This document shows, piece after piece, positions 63,064 through 64,000 of a DNA stretch of 64,000 bases; position 1 is the stretch's first letter; each line of letters starts with the position of its first letter. This stretch comes from Paenibacillus illinoisensis NBRC 15959 (GTDB lineage Bacteria; Bacillota; Bacilli; Paenibacillales; Paenibacillaceae). Both the position numbers and the translations under genes were made by a program. The notes beneath the pieces are model-generated. The model made no database searches. It had not been told where the DNA came from and was given only the letters and a program-made list of their open reading frames with translations. Location of the stretch: the NCBI RefSeq assembly GCF_004000925.1, contig NZ_BIME01000005.1, forward strand, positions 62,001 to 126,000. Direction: 5' to 3'.

Positions 63064-64000
63064 ATGGCAGAAATGATTGTGGGTTTATCCAAATCCAACG
63101 CGGAGATGCGTACGACTATCCGTTATCTGGATCAGATCCAGCGTTCGACCGAACGTCTGGGCAGGGTTCGATATCAGAGCCTGATTAAGGTGAATAATGA
63201 ACTGAGAACAACCGGACGCAGGCTGGAAAGCATCTATAGTACGGCTGTTCGATTGAGCAGGCTGCGAATCACACCGAAGATCGGGCTGGATGATCAATTA
63301 AGTCCGGCATTGGACCGTGCATTAGCGAAACTGAATAGTTTCCGTAACCAGATGGTGAAGGCTTCGGGAACGGTGTCGGTGGAGGTGAGGCAGAAGGTTG
63401 AAGTGGCGATGGGGAAAATGAGTCCGGCGAGCGGGCCTTCGCTGTCTCTGAACATTGGGAGCAACAATAATACGGTAAAGAATGTGGCGAAGGAAGAAGA
63501 GAAGAGCTGGGTAGAGAAGGCTAACACTTGGATGGACTTTGCTAATAATATTGCTGATCTTGCTGAAGCTCCGAATAAGGTAAAAGAAGCTTATGAAAAA
63601 CTGAAAGGTGTATTTTCTGGGAAAAAATCAAAAAAGAATGCATCCACAAACTCAACTACACAATGTTGCTGCTGCTCTGGCGGAAGCCTTGTGGGGAGGC
63701 TTTCAAAAGGCGGAGCTAAAGGCGGCAAAAACAAAAATGCAGTTGGTGGCAGTGCTAAAACGGTAGCCGCAACAGAGGGAGGAAAAAAAGGTCCTTACAA
63801 GAGCGGTTCCAAGTCCTACCAAGAACGTGCGACTGGAACTGTAAAAACGCCTGCTTCTGATCCTGCGAAAAAAATTATTACTAACATCTCTGGTGCAGAA
63901 GAGAAGAAGCTGAAAGTGGACTTTGATCAAAAACTAAATTCTAACCGATTCGGCTTCAGTGCAAATGTGCCCTCAGGATCGCCAATGTCCAATATGTCTT
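63064..64000 (+). CDS. Tape-measure-like tail protein, N-terminal part (runs off the window)
   Basis: An ATG at 63064, preceded by AGGAGGTGAAAGGA, begins a frame open to the end (312 codons). The first 110 residues are helical (MAEMIVGLSKSNAEMRTTIR, LSRLRITPKIGLDDQLSPAL), like PBSX-type tape measures. After about residue 155 it becomes Lys/Gly/Ser-rich with four Cys in a row (201-204). That is odd for a tape measure. The full length is not visible, so domain content is open. Confidence 0.65.
   Translation, partial: MAEMIVGLSKSNAEMRTTIRYLDQIQRSTERLGRVRYQSLIKVNNELRTTGRRLESIYSTAVRLSRLRITPKIGLDDQLSPALDRALAKLNSFRNQMVKASGTVSVEVRQKVEVAMGKMSPASGPSLSLNIGSNNNTVKNVAKEEEKSWVEKANTWMDFANNIADLAEAPNKVKEAYEKLKGVFSGKKSKKNASTNSTTQCCCCSGGSLVGRLSKGGAKGGKNKNAVGGSAKTVAATEGGKKGPYKSGSKSYQERATGTVKTPASDPAKKIITNISGAEEKKLKVDFDQKLNSNRFGFSANVPSGSPMSNMS

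Overview
The window is a piece of a low-to-medium GC Bacillota chromosome, most probably a Paenibacillus. The evidence is the strong AAGGAGG-type ribosome sites, a T-box leader on proS, a preQ1-type leader on queCDEF, a BmrC/BmrD-like ABC exporter, SLH-domain and stalk-like surface proteins, hemicellulases (GH51, GH43) with AraC and ArsR regulators, and a PBSX-like phage tail module. Genus is inferred from gene content and style, not from a search.

Layout. 1-7.6 kb: housekeeping and small genes (ring-cleaving dioxygenase-like VOC enzyme with a MhqR-like palindrome, YwaF-like membrane protein, SDR, secreted cyclophilin, MFS exporter and several small ORFs, three of them under 60 aa). 7.8-11.0 kb: a membrane sensor kinase facing a two-gene unit made of a ComQ-like class I isoprenoid synthase-fold protein and an NHLP-leader precursor peptide with a Cys/Trp-containing C-terminus. 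This is the most novel-looking system here. 11.2-18.4 kb: cell-envelope genes (acyltransferase, LCP protein, BcrC-type phosphatase, chemoreceptor, NlpC/P60 hydrolase). 18.6-32 kb: hemicellulose use (ArsR-type regulator with GH51; GH43, a solute-binding lipoprotein and an AraC regulator, with a cre site) around a heterodimeric ABC exporter and an SLH protein. 32-44 kb: EcsC protein, MFS transporter, the queuosine precursor operon queC-queD-queE-queF, AIM24 protein, a LexA-box-preceded gene, a WYL regulator, an exonuclease and T-box-proS.

44.9-64 kb: a 5'-nucleotidase, then a phage-type regulatory trio (XRE repressor, ImmA/IrrE peptidase, ArpU/Xpf-like activator), a GAF kinase/response-regulator pair, an FMN reductase, two VOC proteins and a DUF4127 protein. 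From 57.7 kb to the edge runs a contractile-tail module: tail-terminator-like protein, small ORF, sheath (XkdK), tube (XkdM), a parallel beta-helix protein, chaperone (XkdN) with a canonical -1 frameshift site, and the start of a tape-measure-like protein. No terminase, portal or capsid gene is seen, so a tailocin (headless phage tail) is a reasonable reading. Two related structured RNA segments ending in terminators precede the DUF4127 gene and the tail module.

How the genes work together. The que operon makes preQ1 for queuosine tRNA modification and is preceded by a preQ1-like leader. ArsR/GH51 and AraC/SBP/GH43 act on arabinoxylan. The XRE/ImmA/ArpU trio is the likely switch for the tail module. 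The kinase next to the precursor peptide might sense its product, but that is only inferred from position.
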